A DNA stretch of 45,673 nt from an uncultured Prevotella sp. (GTDB lineage Bacteria > Bacteroidota > Bacteroidia > Bacteroidales > Bacteroidaceae), in NCBI GenBank assembly GCA_945875635.1, contig CAMCLD010000016.1:1-45673 (forward strand). Reading direction: 5' to 3'. Positions 24,504 to 34,043 of the stretch are shown here, one piece after another; positions within the stretch are counted from its first letter, which is position 1, and every line of letters begins with the position of its first letter. Below the pieces are notes generated by a model that saw nothing but the letters and a program-made list of their open reading frames with translations, ran no database searches and was not told the origin of the DNA. The position numbers and the translations under genes are program-made.

Positions 24504-25763
24504 ATGAAACGCATAATTACTTTATTATTCATCGCAGGTGCATTACTTGTAAACACATACGCCCAGAAGTATGTGGGTGGCGACATTTCGATGCTCCCGA
24601 AATATGAGGAGCATGGAGCTATGTACAAGGACCATGATGGCAATAACATCGAGGACATGCTGGAATTCCTGAGACTCCAGGGATGGAATTCCATGAGAGT
24701 AAGACTGTTTGTCGATCCTGCCAATGCCACCGATACGGAAAAGGGCGAGGGAGTATGTCAGGACTTAGACTATGTAAAAGCTTTGGGCAAAAGAATAAAA
24801 GAGAAAGGAATGGCATTTGTACTTGACTTCCACTACAGCGACACCTGGGCTGACCCTGCAAAGCAATGGACTCCGGCATCATGGGTGTCTCTCTCCGACA
24901 ATGACTTATATACCAAGATATATGAATATACAAAGTCAGTGTTGCAGGAGCTGAAGGCAGCTGGCGCAACACCCGACTTCATACAGACTGGCAATGAAAT
25001 AAGCTATGGCATGCTCTGGGGTGAGAGTGGCAGTTCAAGTCTAAAGAAATGCTATACCAGCAACTCAGCCAACTGGTCTCGTTTCACCACACTTCTGAAG
25101 AAGGCAGGAGAAGCATGCAGGGAGGAGTGTCCTGATGCGAAAATCATAATACATACAGAAAGAGCAGCCCAGACTTCTGTCCTAAAGGCTTTCTACGACA
25201 ACATGGCATCGTATGGCGTGGAGTATGACATCATTGGGTTGAGTTACTATCCATACTACCATGGAGACCTAAACACTTTGGAGACTGCCATCAACACACT
25301 GGAAACAAATTTCCAGGGCAAAGACATAATGATTGTAGAGACCGGATATTCCAGCCATTGGTCGATGGGCGGCACCTTTGACTATTCCGGCACCTATCCT
25401 TATTCCGAAGAAGGTCAGAAGAACTTCACAGAAGACCTCATAGACATGCTCAACAACCACGGCAGTGTCAAAGGTCTATACTGGTGGTGGCCTGAGGCAA
25501 ACGAGTATGGACTCGACTGGAGTACAAACAGAGTAACCGACAACTGGTATAACGCATCGTTGTTTGACAATGAGACTGGCAAGGCTACTCTCGCACTCTC
25601 CTCGCTGCGCACTTTCCTGGGTGACTTAGACGGAATTGCAAATACTACCGTCAGCAAGGAAGAGTCGAATGATGACAGATGGCTCACCATTGACGGCAGG
25701 CAGGTTTCATATCCAAGTGCCAAAGGACTGTATATCCACAAAGGAAAAGTGACAGTGTTCTGA
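24504..25763 (+). CDS. secreted GH53 endo-beta-1,4-galactanase
   Basis: The 419-residue protein starts with a signal peptide (MKRIITLLFIAGALLVNTYA). The GH53 family is indicated by GGDISMLPKYEEHG, RVRLFVDP (66-72 region) and LDFHYSDTWADPAKQ (107-121). QTGNEISYGMLW provides the acid/base Glu165 and IVETGYSSHW the nucleophile Glu279; GLYWWWPEA follows. It cleaves beta-1,4-galactan or arabinogalactan side chains of pectin. The C-terminal LTIDGRQVSYPSAKGLYIH tail parallels that of the amylase upstream, a likely sorting signal. The pairing suggests plant polysaccharide use, but no SusC/SusD pair is in the window. It is convergent with the ABC gene. Confidence 0.93.
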   Translation: MKRIITLLFIAGALLVNTYAQKYVGGDISMLPKYEEHGAMYKDHDGNNIEDMLEFLRLQGWNSMRVRLFVDPANATDTEKGEGVCQDLDYVKALGKRIKEKGMAFVLDFHYSDTWADPAKQWTPASWVSLSDNDLYTKIYEYTKSVLQELKAAGATPDFIQTGNEISYGMLWGESGSSSLKKCYTSNSANWSRFTTLLKKAGEACREECPDAKIIIHTERAAQTSVLKAFYDNMASYGVEYDIIGLSYYPYYHGDLNTLETAINTLETNFQGKDIMIVETGYSSHWSMGGTFDYSGTYPYSEEGQKNFTEDLIDMLNNHGSVKGLYWWWPEANEYGLDWSTNRVTDNWYNASLFDNETGKATLALSSLRTFLGDLDGIANTTVSKEESNDDRWLTIDGRQVSYPSAKGLYIHKGKVTVF

Positions 25764-25795
25764 CAACCTTTGGATGTCTGATGACAGATTTCGCT

Positions 25796-27463
25796 TTAAG
25801 AAATCTTCAGGCAGCAATCACAATAATCCACCACTGCCAGGCGATGGGTTATGAATATTATTGTCTTGTCCCGACGGGCAAGGATATTGGAAAGCAGGCG
25901 CTTCTCGGTCTCCGTATCGAGGGCGCTTGTTGCTTCATCGAACAACATGACGGAACGGTTGCGAAGCAGTGCCCTGGCTATACAGATGCGCTGTGCCTGT
26001 CCCTCGCTCAGTCCTCCTCCCTGCTCAGAGCAAAACGTGTCTATGCCATCAGGAAGGTCATAGACAAAATCTGCACAGCACAGCATCAGGGCTTGTCTTA
26101 TTTCCTCATCCGTGGCATTTTGCCTACCCATCTTCAGATTATCGCGTATGGTTCCGCTCATCAGCGTATTGCCTTGTGGCACATACACGAAATTAGCGCG
26201 CAGCAGTGGTGTCATGAGCACCTTCTGCAAGCTATTGTATATTTCAACCCTTCCTTCCTGCGGTGACAGCAGTGCAAGCATGATGCGCACGAGAGTTGTC
26301 TTGCCAGAGCCTGTCTCTCCAAGAATGGCTGTGCATGAACCAGGCTTGAAGTCGAATGTCACCCTGTTGAGCACTTTATCCTCACCATCCATATACGTAT
26401 AGCTGACATCCTGCATCCGCACGCCGCATGGTCCGTCAAGGAGGACAGGCTCACCCTGCTCTTCCATAGGCTCCTCTTCGAGTTCCATAAGCCTCTCCGC
26501 TGCCGTGAACACGCTGACGAACGCAGGCACGAGCTTGGTGAGGCTCCTTGCAGGTCCCTGTATTCTGTTTACGAGTTGCAGGAAAGCAGTCATTCCACCG
26601 AATGTAAGCATTGACAATGACATCTGTACTGCCGCCCACAGGAACGCTATCAGATATCCCATTGCGAACCCAAAGTTAAGTACCAGATTACTGAAGACGC
26701 TGAACACCGTCCTTTTCACCACATTTCGTCTCAATTCGCTCTGCGTGTTCTCAAGTCTGCCCACAGCTTCGTCATATCCTTCAAGCGTCTTCAGCAGTAC
26801 CCTGTGCTGTACGGTCTCCTGCAATACGCTTTGCACCTTTGAATCGCTGTCCCTGACTTTCCTTGTGAGCAGCCTCATCTTTCCCACATACGTTTTGCTG
26901 ACAAGCACGAAAAGCGGAATCATGAAAGTAATGACAAGTGCGAGACGCCAGTCCATGGAAGCCAGATATGTGAAAGCGCCTATGAACATGAGCAATACCG
27001 ATATTGACGACGGAATTGTTTCCGTCAGGAAAGACACCACATTGCTGACATCTGCCTCTAACCTGTTCAGCACGTCTCCCGAGTGTCTGCTTTCCTTGCC
27101 ATGCCATTCAGAGCGCAGTATTCTGTCGAGCATCATTTGCTGCATCCTGTTCTGTGCCTTTATTCCAAGCAAGTTCCTAACCCAAATGCCGGATATGTTA
27201 AGTGCGAAATCCGCAAGTATGAGGAGTCCCATAATGGCTACGGCAGTATAGATACTGCCTTTCTCCGCTCCTGCCGCCACATCAATTGCATGTTTCACTG
27301 CCCACACCTGTGTGAGGCTTACTGCCACCCCCAGTATTCCTATTACAGCGTTCAGCGTTGCCTGCAGCCTGTTGTATTTCCATATTCTTCCCAGCCATCT
27401 CAAAATCTCTGAAATGCTGTACCGCGTGGTAGGTGTATGAAATAATTTACGTAGTATCGTCAT
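25796..27463 (-). CDS. ABC transporter, fused permease and ATPase
   Basis: The 555-residue half-transporter has about six membrane segments in residues 30-300 and an ATPase domain from about 348. Walker A GETGSGKTT is at 382-390, signature LSEGQ at 485-489 (usual LSGGQ), Walker B SVMLFDEA at 504-511, and the switch His540 (ITHR). The layout is that of MsbA/exporter type ABCB proteins, acting as a dimer in the inner membrane. The gene is the last of the dxs-trkA-trkH-nadK-ABC run, 41 bp after nadK. Cargo cannot be inferred. The final residues after the H-loop are short (CLKIS), slightly briefer than in many MsbA relatives. Confidence 0.93.
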   Translation of the reverse strand: MTILRKLFHTPTTRYSISEILRWLGRIWKYNRLQATLNAVIGILGVAVSLTQVWAVKHAIDVAAGAEKGSIYTAVAIMGLLILADFALNISGIWVRNLLGIKAQNRMQQMMLDRILRSEWHGKESRHSGDVLNRLEADVSNVVSFLTETIPSSISVLLMFIGAFTYLASMDWRLALVITFMIPLFVLVSKTYVGKMRLLTRKVRDSDSKVQSVLQETVQHRVLLKTLEGYDEAVGRLENTQSELRRNVVKRTVFSVFSNLVLNFGFAMGYLIAFLWAAVQMSLSMLTFGGMTAFLQLVNRIQGPARSLTKLVPAFVSVFTAAERLMELEEEPMEEQGEPVLLDGPCGVRMQDVSYTYMDGEDKVLNRVTFDFKPGSCTAILGETGSGKTTLVRIMLALLSPQEGRVEIYNSLQKVLMTPLLRANFVYVPQGNTLMSGTIRDNLKMGRQNATDEEIRQALMLCCADFVYDLPDGIDTFCSEQGGGLSEGQAQRICIARALLRNRSVMLFDEATSALDTETEKRLLSNILARRDKTIIFITHRLAVVDYCDCCLKIS

Positions 27464-27495
27464 AACTTCCTTAACTTTCCTTACTTGCGAAAATT
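27461..27495 (-). repeat. diverged family C repeat between nadK and the ABC gene
   Basis: On the minus strand TTTCGCAAGTAAGGAAAG followed by GGAAGTTATG resembles the 51-bp repeat of 19307 and 45616. The gap between the two genes consists of it, and its last bases include the ABC start codon. Confidence 0.7.
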
Positions 27496-27504
27496 ATATT
27501 CAAT

Positions 27505-28395
27505 TTACCTTCTTGGGTCAGCTCCCCACATTAGTTTCTTGCGCAGTGTTGAGAAATAGCGCGACTCCTTGCGCTTTACTATAAGAATGTCTGTTGGTGC
27601 CTTCCGTATAGTTAGCCTCATGTCATCTGCCAGTTTCTCCGACCTGCCGTCAATAGCCACAAGGAAGTTGTGGGAGCGACTCTCTACCTCAAGAGAAATG
27701 ACGGAATCGTCTGATATAATCACTGGTCGTGCATTAAGAGAGTGTGGAGCTACAGGCGTGAGGCAAAGTATTCCAGTCTGAGGCACTATCACCGGACCGC
27801 CATTTGACAGCGAGTAAGCCGTTGAGCCTGTGGGTGTGGCTACAATGAGTCCATCTGCGAGATAATTGGTAAGGAACTCACCGTTTACGCATGTCCGTAT
27901 TGAAATCATTGAAGCATTATCTCTTTTAAGCACAGCAATATCATTCAGTGCAAGCGGATTTTCCCTGAGTATCGTTCCCTCCACCTCCACTTGTATTGCC
28001 GCATGTCTGTCAAGCACATATTCTCCATTGAAGATATCGTTAACCATATCCTCTATGTCGCATGGCATGACACCGGCAAGGAATCCCAGTCTTCCCATGT
28101 TGACGCCAATGATTGGAATCTGCTTATCCCCTACCCTGCTTGCTGCCTTTAGAAGGGTTCCGTCTCCACCCATCGATATCACGAAATCCGCATCGAACTG
28201 GCTGTCTGAAAAGACCCTCACGTCTGGCAAGTCAATCAGTTGCCTCTTTACGAGGAAGTCATAGAACGCCTTGTCAATGCACACGTCTGCTTCATGCTTT
28301 TCCAGACATCCGAGAATCTTGCTTATGGATGCTGATTTATGTATCTGATATTCATTGCCGAAAATGGCAAAAGTGAGTGGTGTGGATGTGTTCAT
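27505..28395 (-). CDS. nadK: NAD kinase
   Basis: From ATG 28395 (MNTSTPLTFAIFGNEYQIHK) the protein is 296 residues. A longer frame reaching 28467 only translates the intergenic repeat. FVISMGGDGTLLKA (71-84) is the ATP-binding GGDGT motif, and ATPTGSTAYSLSNGGPVI is the second conserved motif. It makes NADP from NAD and ATP in the cytoplasm. The 68-bp gap to trkH holds a composite repeat copy; the gene still appears part of the same transcription unit. Confidence 0.96.
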   Translation of the reverse strand: MNTSTPLTFAIFGNEYQIHKSASISKILGCLEKHEADVCIDKAFYDFLVKRQLIDLPDVRVFSDSQFDADFVISMGGDGTLLKAASRVGDKQIPIIGVNMGRLGFLAGVMPCDIEDMVNDIFNGEYVLDRHAAIQVEVEGTILRENPLALNDIAVLKRDNASMISIRTCVNGEFLTNYLADGLIVATPTGSTAYSLSNGGPVIVPQTGILCLTPVAPHSLNARPVIISDDSVISLEVESRSHNFLVAIDGRSEKLADDMRLTIRKAPTDILIVKRKESRYFSTLRKKLMWGADPRR

Positions 28396-28406
28396 ATATA
28401 TATTTT

Positions 28407-28459
28407 TAAGTTGACGAGTTGACAAGTTTATAGCATTTAAGGTGTCAGGTCTTAAGGTG
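28407..28459. repeat. composite intergenic repeat (families A and B) between trkH and nadK
   Basis: AGTTGACGAGTTGACAAGTT (28409-28428) is followed ten bases later by TTAAGGTGTCAGGTCTTAAG (28438-28457). It is the same two-part order as at 5344 and 12115, inside a run of co-directional genes. Confidence 0.85.
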
Positions 28460-28463
28460 CCTC

Positions 28464-29927
28464 TCAACTATTGTCCCTCCAATATTCCTTTGTAAATATG
28501 ACCAGTACAGAGATTATCTCCAGTCTGCCCACGAGCATCAGGAAGGCACATAGCCATTTAGCAAAGTCTGGCAACTGGCTCCACGACATGGTTGGTCCAA
28601 TTTCCAGTCCCAGTGTCGGTCCCACATTGCCAAGACAGCTCAGTGTGATGGTAATGGCATTCGTATTGTCTATTCCTGATGCCACCATTACGAAAGAGCA
28701 CAGGAAGGCAAGCATCATGTAAAGGGAAAGGAAGGCAAGCAGTGTAACCCTCTTTGACTGTGGCACATTGGAGCCTCCTATCTTGACAGGCAGGACAGCA
28801 TTGGGATGCAGGATCTGCCGGAACTCGTTGCGTACCGTCTTGAAGAGCATCACTCCCCTGATGCTTTTTATTCCTCCACTTGTAGAGCCTGAGCATCCTC
28901 CAAAGAACATACAGACAGCAAGCAACACCCATGTGACATGTGGCCATGTACCTGCATCGTCGTTGAAGAGTCCTGTCGTTGTGGTGAAAGAAACCACCTG
29001 GAATATGGAGCAACGGAAAGCTTTTTCAAAATCATAGCCGTTGACACTCATAAGCTCGTACATTATAATGGCAGAGATAGTGGAAACAAGGATTACATAG
29101 AACCGGAACTCCTCGTTGCGCAGCAAGTCGCGCACCTTTAGCTTTGCCACTGAGCAATAGAGCAGCGTGAAGTTCACTCCCGAAAGGAAACAGAACAATG
29201 TGCATACATATTCCTCAGCAGGAGAGTGGAATGTAGCAATGCTGCCATTTGTCGTGGCAAATCCGCCGGTAGCTGTGCTTGTCATGGAGTAGTTGACAGC
29301 GTCGAACCATCCCATTCCGCATCCCATATAGCTGAGGAAGCATGCTAATGTGAGAATGAAATACACCATCCATATCCATTTCGCACTTGTGCTGAGGCGT
29401 GGATGCAGTTTGCTTCGTATAGGTCCTGTTGCCTCAGCTGAGAATATCCTTACGGAGCCACCCACCAGTGATGGCAATATGGCAATGGTGAAATACACGA
29501 TACCCAATCCACCTATCCACTGAGTAAGCGAACGCCAGAAAAGCAGACCTTTTGGCAACACCTCCACGTCATCGATGATGGTAGCTCCTGTAGTGGTGAA
29601 CCCAGACATTGTTTCGAAGAAGGCATCCGTGAAAGAGAGTTGTGTGACATTACCCACGAGGAATGGAATCATTCCGAAGAGTGAGAAGAGAATCCATGAT
29701 ACCGTCACTACGAAATAAGCGTCACGCCGGCTCATACTGCTGTCTGAGTGTCTGCCAGCCTGTCTCAGCATACCTCCTGCGGCAGAGGTCACAAGTATCG
29801 CCACTGTGAAGGACAACATGTCATTGCCTTTGTTGACTATTGCTATGGCAAGTGCCGGTGTCATCAGCATTGCCTCAAGAAGAAGCAGCGAGCCGAATAT
29901 CTTGCATATAAGTTTTCTGTTAAGCAT
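28464..29927 (-). CDS. trkH: Trk-type potassium uptake membrane subunit
   Basis: From ATG 29927 the protein is 487 residues, starting MLNRKLICKIFGSLLLLEAM. The start lies one base after the trkA stop; a TTG 21 nt upstream is a less likely start. It has the four M1-P-M2 repeats of the TrkH/KtrB superfamily: MSGFTTTGATI, STATGGFATTNG, SFTTTTGLFND and LGNVGPTLG are filter-like loops. It forms a K+ channel-like pore in the inner membrane controlled by TrkA. Confidence 0.95.
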   Translation of the reverse strand: MLNRKLICKIFGSLLLLEAMLMTPALAIAIVNKGNDMLSFTVAILVTSAAGGMLRQAGRHSDSSMSRRDAYFVVTVSWILFSLFGMIPFLVGNVTQLSFTDAFFETMSGFTTTGATIIDDVEVLPKGLLFWRSLTQWIGGLGIVYFTIAILPSLVGGSVRIFSAEATGPIRSKLHPRLSTSAKWIWMVYFILTLACFLSYMGCGMGWFDAVNYSMTSTATGGFATTNGSIATFHSPAEEYVCTLFCFLSGVNFTLLYCSVAKLKVRDLLRNEEFRFYVILVSTISAIIMYELMSVNGYDFEKAFRCSIFQVVSFTTTTGLFNDDAGTWPHVTWVLLAVCMFFGGCSGSTSGGIKSIRGVMLFKTVRNEFRQILHPNAVLPVKIGGSNVPQSKRVTLLAFLSLYMMLAFLCSFVMVASGIDNTNAITITLSCLGNVGPTLGLEIGPTMSWSQLPDFAKWLCAFLMLVGRLEIISVLVIFTKEYWRDNS

Positions 29928-29928
29928 A

Positions 29929-31272
29929 CTAAATGAACATTTTCTCAACCTTTCTCATGTCCACATTATGACAGAACACCACAACGGTGTCGCCTGCCTC
30001 TATCTGCGTATTTCCGGAGACAAGCATTCCCTCACCCTCGCGCACCAAGCCTCCGAAAGTCATTCCGCGTGGGATGGACAATTCCTTTACCTGCTTTCTC
30101 GTCACCTTCGACCCCTGCACTGGAACAAATTCCGCTACATCGGCATTGGCTGTCATCAGGAAACGCACGTTATGCACGTTGGCGTCAAGCATCATCTGAT
30201 AAATATACGAGGCTGCAATGACTTTCCTGTTCACGATGGTTCCTATGTCAAGGCTCTCAGCCATTCCCACATAGTCAAGGTTCTCTACCATTGCCACCGT
30301 CTTTCTCACTCCCATACGTTTAGCTGACAGGCATGCAAGTATGTTGGTCTCGGAGTTTCCAGTGAGTGCAACGAAAGCCTGATGACTCCTTATGCCCTCC
30401 TCTACAAGCAGGGACATGTCCCTTCCATCGCCATTTATAACGAGGGTATCCTCACTTTCTATGAGTCCGTTGAGTTGCTCACACCGTTGCTCGTCATATT
30501 CTATGACTTTGGCATTCATATATTCCGGCATCATGTTTACGCTTCTGACAGCTGTGGAGCCACCACCCATGACCATAACGTTCTTCACATCGACATAATG
30601 TTCTTTACCCACTATCTTCCTGACATAAGGAATATAGTTTTTTGTTGTCATGAAATAGGCGAGGTCATATAGTTTCAGCACGTCATTTCCACCCGGTATG
30701 ATGGTTTCGTCTCCCCGCTTTATCGCCACTACGTGGTATGGGTCATCCGGACCACTTATCTCCCTTAGAGGTTTGTCGAGAATCTCACAACTCTCCCGTA
30801 GTTTTATGCCAAGCATGACAAGAGCACCCTGATGCACATCCCATCTCTGTCTGACCCATGACATCTTGAGACCATTTATTATGTCTGTCGCTGCCAGCAG
30901 TTCTGGATATATCAGCGAGTTTACTCCCAGGTTGTTGAATACTATCTCATTCTCCTGTTTCATATACTCGTAGCTGTCCACCTTGGCAACTGTCTTCCTT
31001 GCCCCAAGCGCATGTGCAAGGATGCATGCAGTGATGTTTGCCCCTTCGTCGTTGGTGACGGCTATGAACAAGTCTGCCTTTGCCGTGCCCACTTCTCTCA
31101 GGGTGTCGATGCTTGTTGGCGGAGCTGCCATCGTAAGTATGTCAAAGTCACGAGCCAGTCTCTCAAGGTTCTCCTCGTTAGTGTCAATAAGCGTTATGTC
31201 GTAGTTGTTGCGAGAGAAGAATTTCGCAAGGTATGTACCTATGGCGTATGCGCCCACTATTATTATTTTCAT
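29929..31272 (-). CDS. trkA: Trk potassium uptake regulatory subunit
   Basis: The 447-residue protein has two RCK units, each with a Rossmann (TrkA_N) and a TrkA_C domain. The first nucleotide-binding loop reads GAYAIG (7-12) where GAGxxG is usual; the second, VMGGGSTAVRSV, is at about 235. NAD(H) or ATP binding here gates TrkH. It lies six bases after dxs and one base before the preferred trkH start, so translation is probably coupled. Confidence 0.95.
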   Translation of the reverse strand: MKIIIVGAYAIGTYLAKFFSRNNYDITLIDTNEENLERLARDFDILTMAAPPTSIDTLREVGTAKADLFIAVTNDEGANITACILAHALGARKTVAKVDSYEYMKQENEIVFNNLGVNSLIYPELLAATDIINGLKMSWVRQRWDVHQGALVMLGIKLRESCEILDKPLREISGPDDPYHVVAIKRGDETIIPGGNDVLKLYDLAYFMTTKNYIPYVRKIVGKEHYVDVKNVMVMGGGSTAVRSVNMMPEYMNAKVIEYDEQRCEQLNGLIESEDTLVINGDGRDMSLLVEEGIRSHQAFVALTGNSETNILACLSAKRMGVRKTVAMVENLDYVGMAESLDIGTIVNRKVIAASYIYQMMLDANVHNVRFLMTANADVAEFVPVQGSKVTRKQVKELSIPRGMTFGGLVREGEGMLVSGNTQIEAGDTVVVFCHNVDMRKVEKMFI

Positions 31273-31278
31273 GATAAT

Positions 31279-33282
31279 TTAATGTTGACAAGGAGTACCC
31301 TTGGGTTTACGAAAAAACAAGTTGGCAAGTTGACGAGTCAGTAGTCTCTTTATAGATTCGCTGTCGATGCCGACTATTTCTTTTAGCTGTGTCACCGTCC
31401 CCTGCTCCACGAAAGAGTCTGGAAGTCCCAAACGCGTCACAGGTATGCTGTAACCATGTTCTGAAAGCCATTCCATGACAGCCGTGCCGAAGCCACCAGT
31501 CCTGACACCATCCTCTACCGTCACGATGTGCTTGAACGACTGCGCCACTTCGCTTAGAATGTCCTCGTCAATAGGTTTTACGAATCTCATGTCATAATGT
31601 GCGGGACTTATGTCCGGTCTCTCTTCTGACAGGGAATCGATAGCCTTCTCCACATCAACGCCTGTCGTCCCTATTGAGAGTATGGCTACGCTGTTTCCAT
31701 CACGTAGTTTCCTACCCTTGCCTATGGGCACTTCCTCAAACGGGCACTGCCATTCAATGTTCGAGCCCCTTCCTCTCGGATAGCGGATAACGAAGGAGCC
31801 TTTCCCTTCGAGCTGAGCCGTGTACATAAGATGCCGCAGTTCCATCTCGTCCATTGGCGCTGATATGACAAGATTCGGAATTGGCCGCAATGCTGCCATG
31901 TCGAATGCTCCGTGATGGGTTGCCCCATCCTCCCCCACGAGTCCTGCTCTGTCTAAACACAATACTACCGGCAGCTTGAGTATCGCCACATCGTGTATTA
32001 TGTTATCGTAAGAACGCTGTGCGAAGGCACTGTAAATATTGCAGAAAGGCAGCAGTCCATCATTTGCCATTCCTGCTGAGAAGGTTACGGCATGTCCTTC
32101 GGCTATACCTACGTCGAAGGTACGTTCTGGCATTGCCTCCATCATGATGTTCATAGAGCAACCCGTTGGCATGGCAGGTGTCACTCCCACTATTCTTGGA
32201 TTCATCTTTGCAAGTTCGAGAAGTGTTTTCCCGAAGACTTCCTGGAATTTCGGAGGTTTGTTCGTAGAGTCACCAACTATCCTCTTTCCCGTCTCCGGGT
32301 CGAAATTCCCGGGAGCATGCCATAGCGTTGCATTGTCCTCAGCAGGTTTGTACCCTTTGCCCTTGACAGTATGCAGATGGAGCAGCTTGGGACCTTTCAT
32401 GTTCTTGAGCTGATTCATAATCCTTACCAACTCCTTCACATCATGTCCATCGAAAGGACCGAAATACCTGATATTCATTCCCTCAAATACATTCTGCTGA
32501 TGGGAGATGACGGATTTCAGCGCATTGTTGAGTCTTATGATTCCATTTCTACGGTCGTCACTGAGCAGACCTTTTGAATGCAGCCATCTCGACACTTTGA
32601 ATCTCAGTTTGTTGTACGTCTCGTTGGTATCAAGATTGAGTAGGTACTTTTCCATGCCTCCAACGGCGCGGTCTATTGACATGTCGTTGTCGTTGAGCAC
32701 AATAAGCAGGTCGTTGGGACTTGACGACACATTGTTAAGTCCCTCAAAGGCAAGTCCACCACTCATGGCTCCATCGCCTATGACGGCTATGACATGCCTG
32801 TCGTCGTTGCCTGTAAGGCGCGCAGCCACAGCCATGCCCAGTGCTACGGAGATGGAATTAGACGCATGACCGCAAGTGCAGGTGTCATATTCGCTCTCCT
32901 TGGGTGATGGGAACGGCATGATACCATTCAGTTTCCTGTTCATGCAGAACCTGTCTCGCCTGCCAGTAAGTATCTTGTGTCCGTAGGCCTGATGTCCCAC
33001 ATCCCACACTATGCGGTCGTAAGGAGTATTGAAGACATAATGTAGTGCTACCGTTATCTCCGTGACGCCAAGGCTTGACGCAAGATGTCCTGGGTTTACA
33101 GCCACCTCGCTCACTATACGTTCACGCAACAGTCGGCATACCTCAGGAAGGTCTGCTACTGGCAGCTTGCGAAGGTCTGAAGGATAGTTTATCGTTTCGA
33201 GGCTCAGGCCCGAACCTTCCGTTTTCCGATTTTCTCCGTCAGATTTGTTGGATGGTTGGACGGTTATGTTCTTTGTCGTCAT
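31279..33282 (-). CDS. dxs: 1-deoxy-D-xylulose-5-phosphate synthase
   Basis: The 667-residue thiamine-diphosphate enzyme condenses pyruvate and glyceraldehyde 3-phosphate, the first step of the MEP isoprenoid pathway. [15 protein letters not shown] (about 93-107), IGDGAMSGG with metal-binding Asp, [12 protein letters not shown] with the catalytic Glu, and [15 protein letters not shown] are clear. The N-terminal 30 residues are polar and variable. The last about 22 residues ([14 protein letters not shown]) are the translation of a family A repeat, making the C-terminus longer than expected. It is first in a run with trkA, trkH, nadK and an ABC exporter. Confidence 0.96.
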   Translation of the reverse strand: MTTKNITVQPSNKSDGENRKTEGSGLSLETINYPSDLRKLPVADLPEVCRLLRERIVSEVAVNPGHLASSLGVTEITVALHYVFNTPYDRIVWDVGHQAYGHKILTGRRDRFCMNRKLNGIMPFPSPKESEYDTCTCGHASNSISVALGMAVAARLTGNDDRHVIAVIGDGAMSGGLAFEGLNNVSSSPNDLLIVLNDNDMSIDRAVGGMEKYLLNLDTNETYNKLRFKVSRWLHSKGLLSDDRRNGIIRLNNALKSVISHQQNVFEGMNIRYFGPFDGHDVKELVRIMNQLKNMKGPKLLHLHTVKGKGYKPAEDNATLWHAPGNFDPETGKRIVGDSTNKPPKFQEVFGKTLLELAKMNPRIVGVTPAMPTGCSMNIMMEAMPERTFDVGIAEGHAVTFSAGMANDGLLPFCNIYSAFAQRSYDNIIHDVAILKLPVVLCLDRAGLVGEDGATHHGAFDMAALRPIPNLVISAPMDEMELRHLMYTAQLEGKGSFVIRYPRGRGSNIEWQCPFEEVPIGKGRKLRDGNSVAILSIGTTGVDVEKAIDSLSEERPDISPAHYDMRFVKPIDEDILSEVAQSFKHIVTVEDGVRTGGFGTAVMEWLSEHGYSIPVTRLGLPDSFVEQGTVTQLKEIVGIDSESIKRLLTRQLANLFFRKPKGTPCQH

Positions 33283-33308
33283 TTATTTTGCCATTGGTAA
33301 TAATCATG

Positions 33309-33316
33309 CAAACTTA
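33309..33316 (-). promoter_or_regulatory. -7 promoter element of dxs
   Basis: On the minus strand TAAGTTTG, 26 nt before the dxs start codon. A TTTG is present further upstream at non-standard spacing. Confidence 0.5.
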
Positions 33317-33425
33317 CACAAAAAAAATCAAACTACCATATTATATAGCAATGTTTTTACTCATGGCAGAAAAAAAACAATGAAAAGAAAAGGGTGGAAA
33401 ACAAAAATAACTCTACGTGTTTTGA

Positions 33426-33468
33426 AAATAAACAGCTGAGTCCTGGAACGGAACTCAGCTGTTTATTT
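33426..33468 (-). terminator. bidirectional terminator-like hairpin
   Basis: AAATAAACAGCTGAGT (33426-33441) pairs without mismatch with ACTCAGCTGTTTATTT (33453-33468) around an 11-nt loop. It ends the Cys-rich gene on the minus strand. Confidence 0.75.
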
Positions 33469-33510
33469 ATTTAATAGTCATTTCCTGAAAGTGCATAGAA
33501 AAGAGGGTGT

Positions 33511-33834
33511 CTATCTGCCATGCCATGAACGGTTGTTGTTGCATGAGCGATAGGAGTTGTTTTTTCGGATACATTTGCAGAAGTCGAGTCTCTTTCCGCA
33601 ATAGCTGCAATACCTCTTTTTCTTATGTGCGTTGCACGAACCAGAGGCCTTAACCTGCTTCTTTACATGTGTCCTGTTGCATTTGTGGGCATCATTCTTG
33701 CACACACTTCCATCACGGTGGACATATACCGTCTTATACCTCACGTTTCCCTTCCCATATTCATAGTGTGTGTATGCCATTGCATTCATTGACATTATAA
33801 CTGTCATAGCCATTGTTAACAAGAACTTTTTCAT
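33511..33834 (-). CDS. small secreted Cys/His-rich basic protein
   Basis: From ATG 33834 the product is 107 residues with a signal peptide (MKKFLLTMAMTVIMSMNAMA). A GTG 45 nt upstream would bury it. The mature part is very basic and has Cys in CKNDAHKC, a single Cys near SGSCNAH, then YCSYCGKRLDFCKC, resembling a zinc-ribbon or knuckle (C-x2-C, C-x-C), and a later CNNN. It begins with a Tyr-rich stretch (YTHYEYGKGNVRYKTVYVH). A -7-like TATCTTTG is upstream on the minus strand (33910-33903). I do not recognise a family; metal binding or disulphides are possible. Confidence 0.75.
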   Translation of the reverse strand: MKKFLLTMAMTVIMSMNAMAYTHYEYGKGNVRYKTVYVHRDGSVCKNDAHKCNRTHVKKQVKASGSCNAHKKKRYCSYCGKRLDFCKCIRKNNSYRSCNNNRSWHGR

Positions 33835-33902
33835 AATGTTTCCCTTTCTTTGATTTTGGTTAGACTTCAGCGTTGTCACGCCAATTATTATGTTTCATGA
33901 TG

Positions 33903-33935
33903 CAAAGATAAGCATTCCTGACAAATGCAGCACAA
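33903..33935 (-). promoter_or_regulatory. promoter of the Cys-rich secreted protein
   Basis: TATCTTTG (33910-33903, minus strand) matches TAnnTTTG. A TTG about 22 nt upstream (33935-33933) is a loose -33 match. The leader would be about 65 nt. Confidence 0.45.
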
Positions 33936-34043
33936 TGGATATCCCTAAATTGCGAAAGGGGAAATCCTATCGTTTATGGGGAAGTCCCGCATTTAATGCT
34001 TTGAAAGGTTGAAGATTGAATAACCACAATTTACTCAAGTTGG

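Noticed and set aside
25781..26266. 161-codon open frame on the plus strand after the galactanase gene
   Set aside because: It is antisense to the ABC ATPase domain and lacks family features.
26505..27251. 248-codon open frame on the plus strand
   Set aside because: Antisense to the ABC transporter permease region; no recognisable domain.
28396..28467. 24-codon upstream extension of nadK
   Set aside because: It translates the composite repeat; the ATG at 28395 starts the normal NAD kinase N-terminus.
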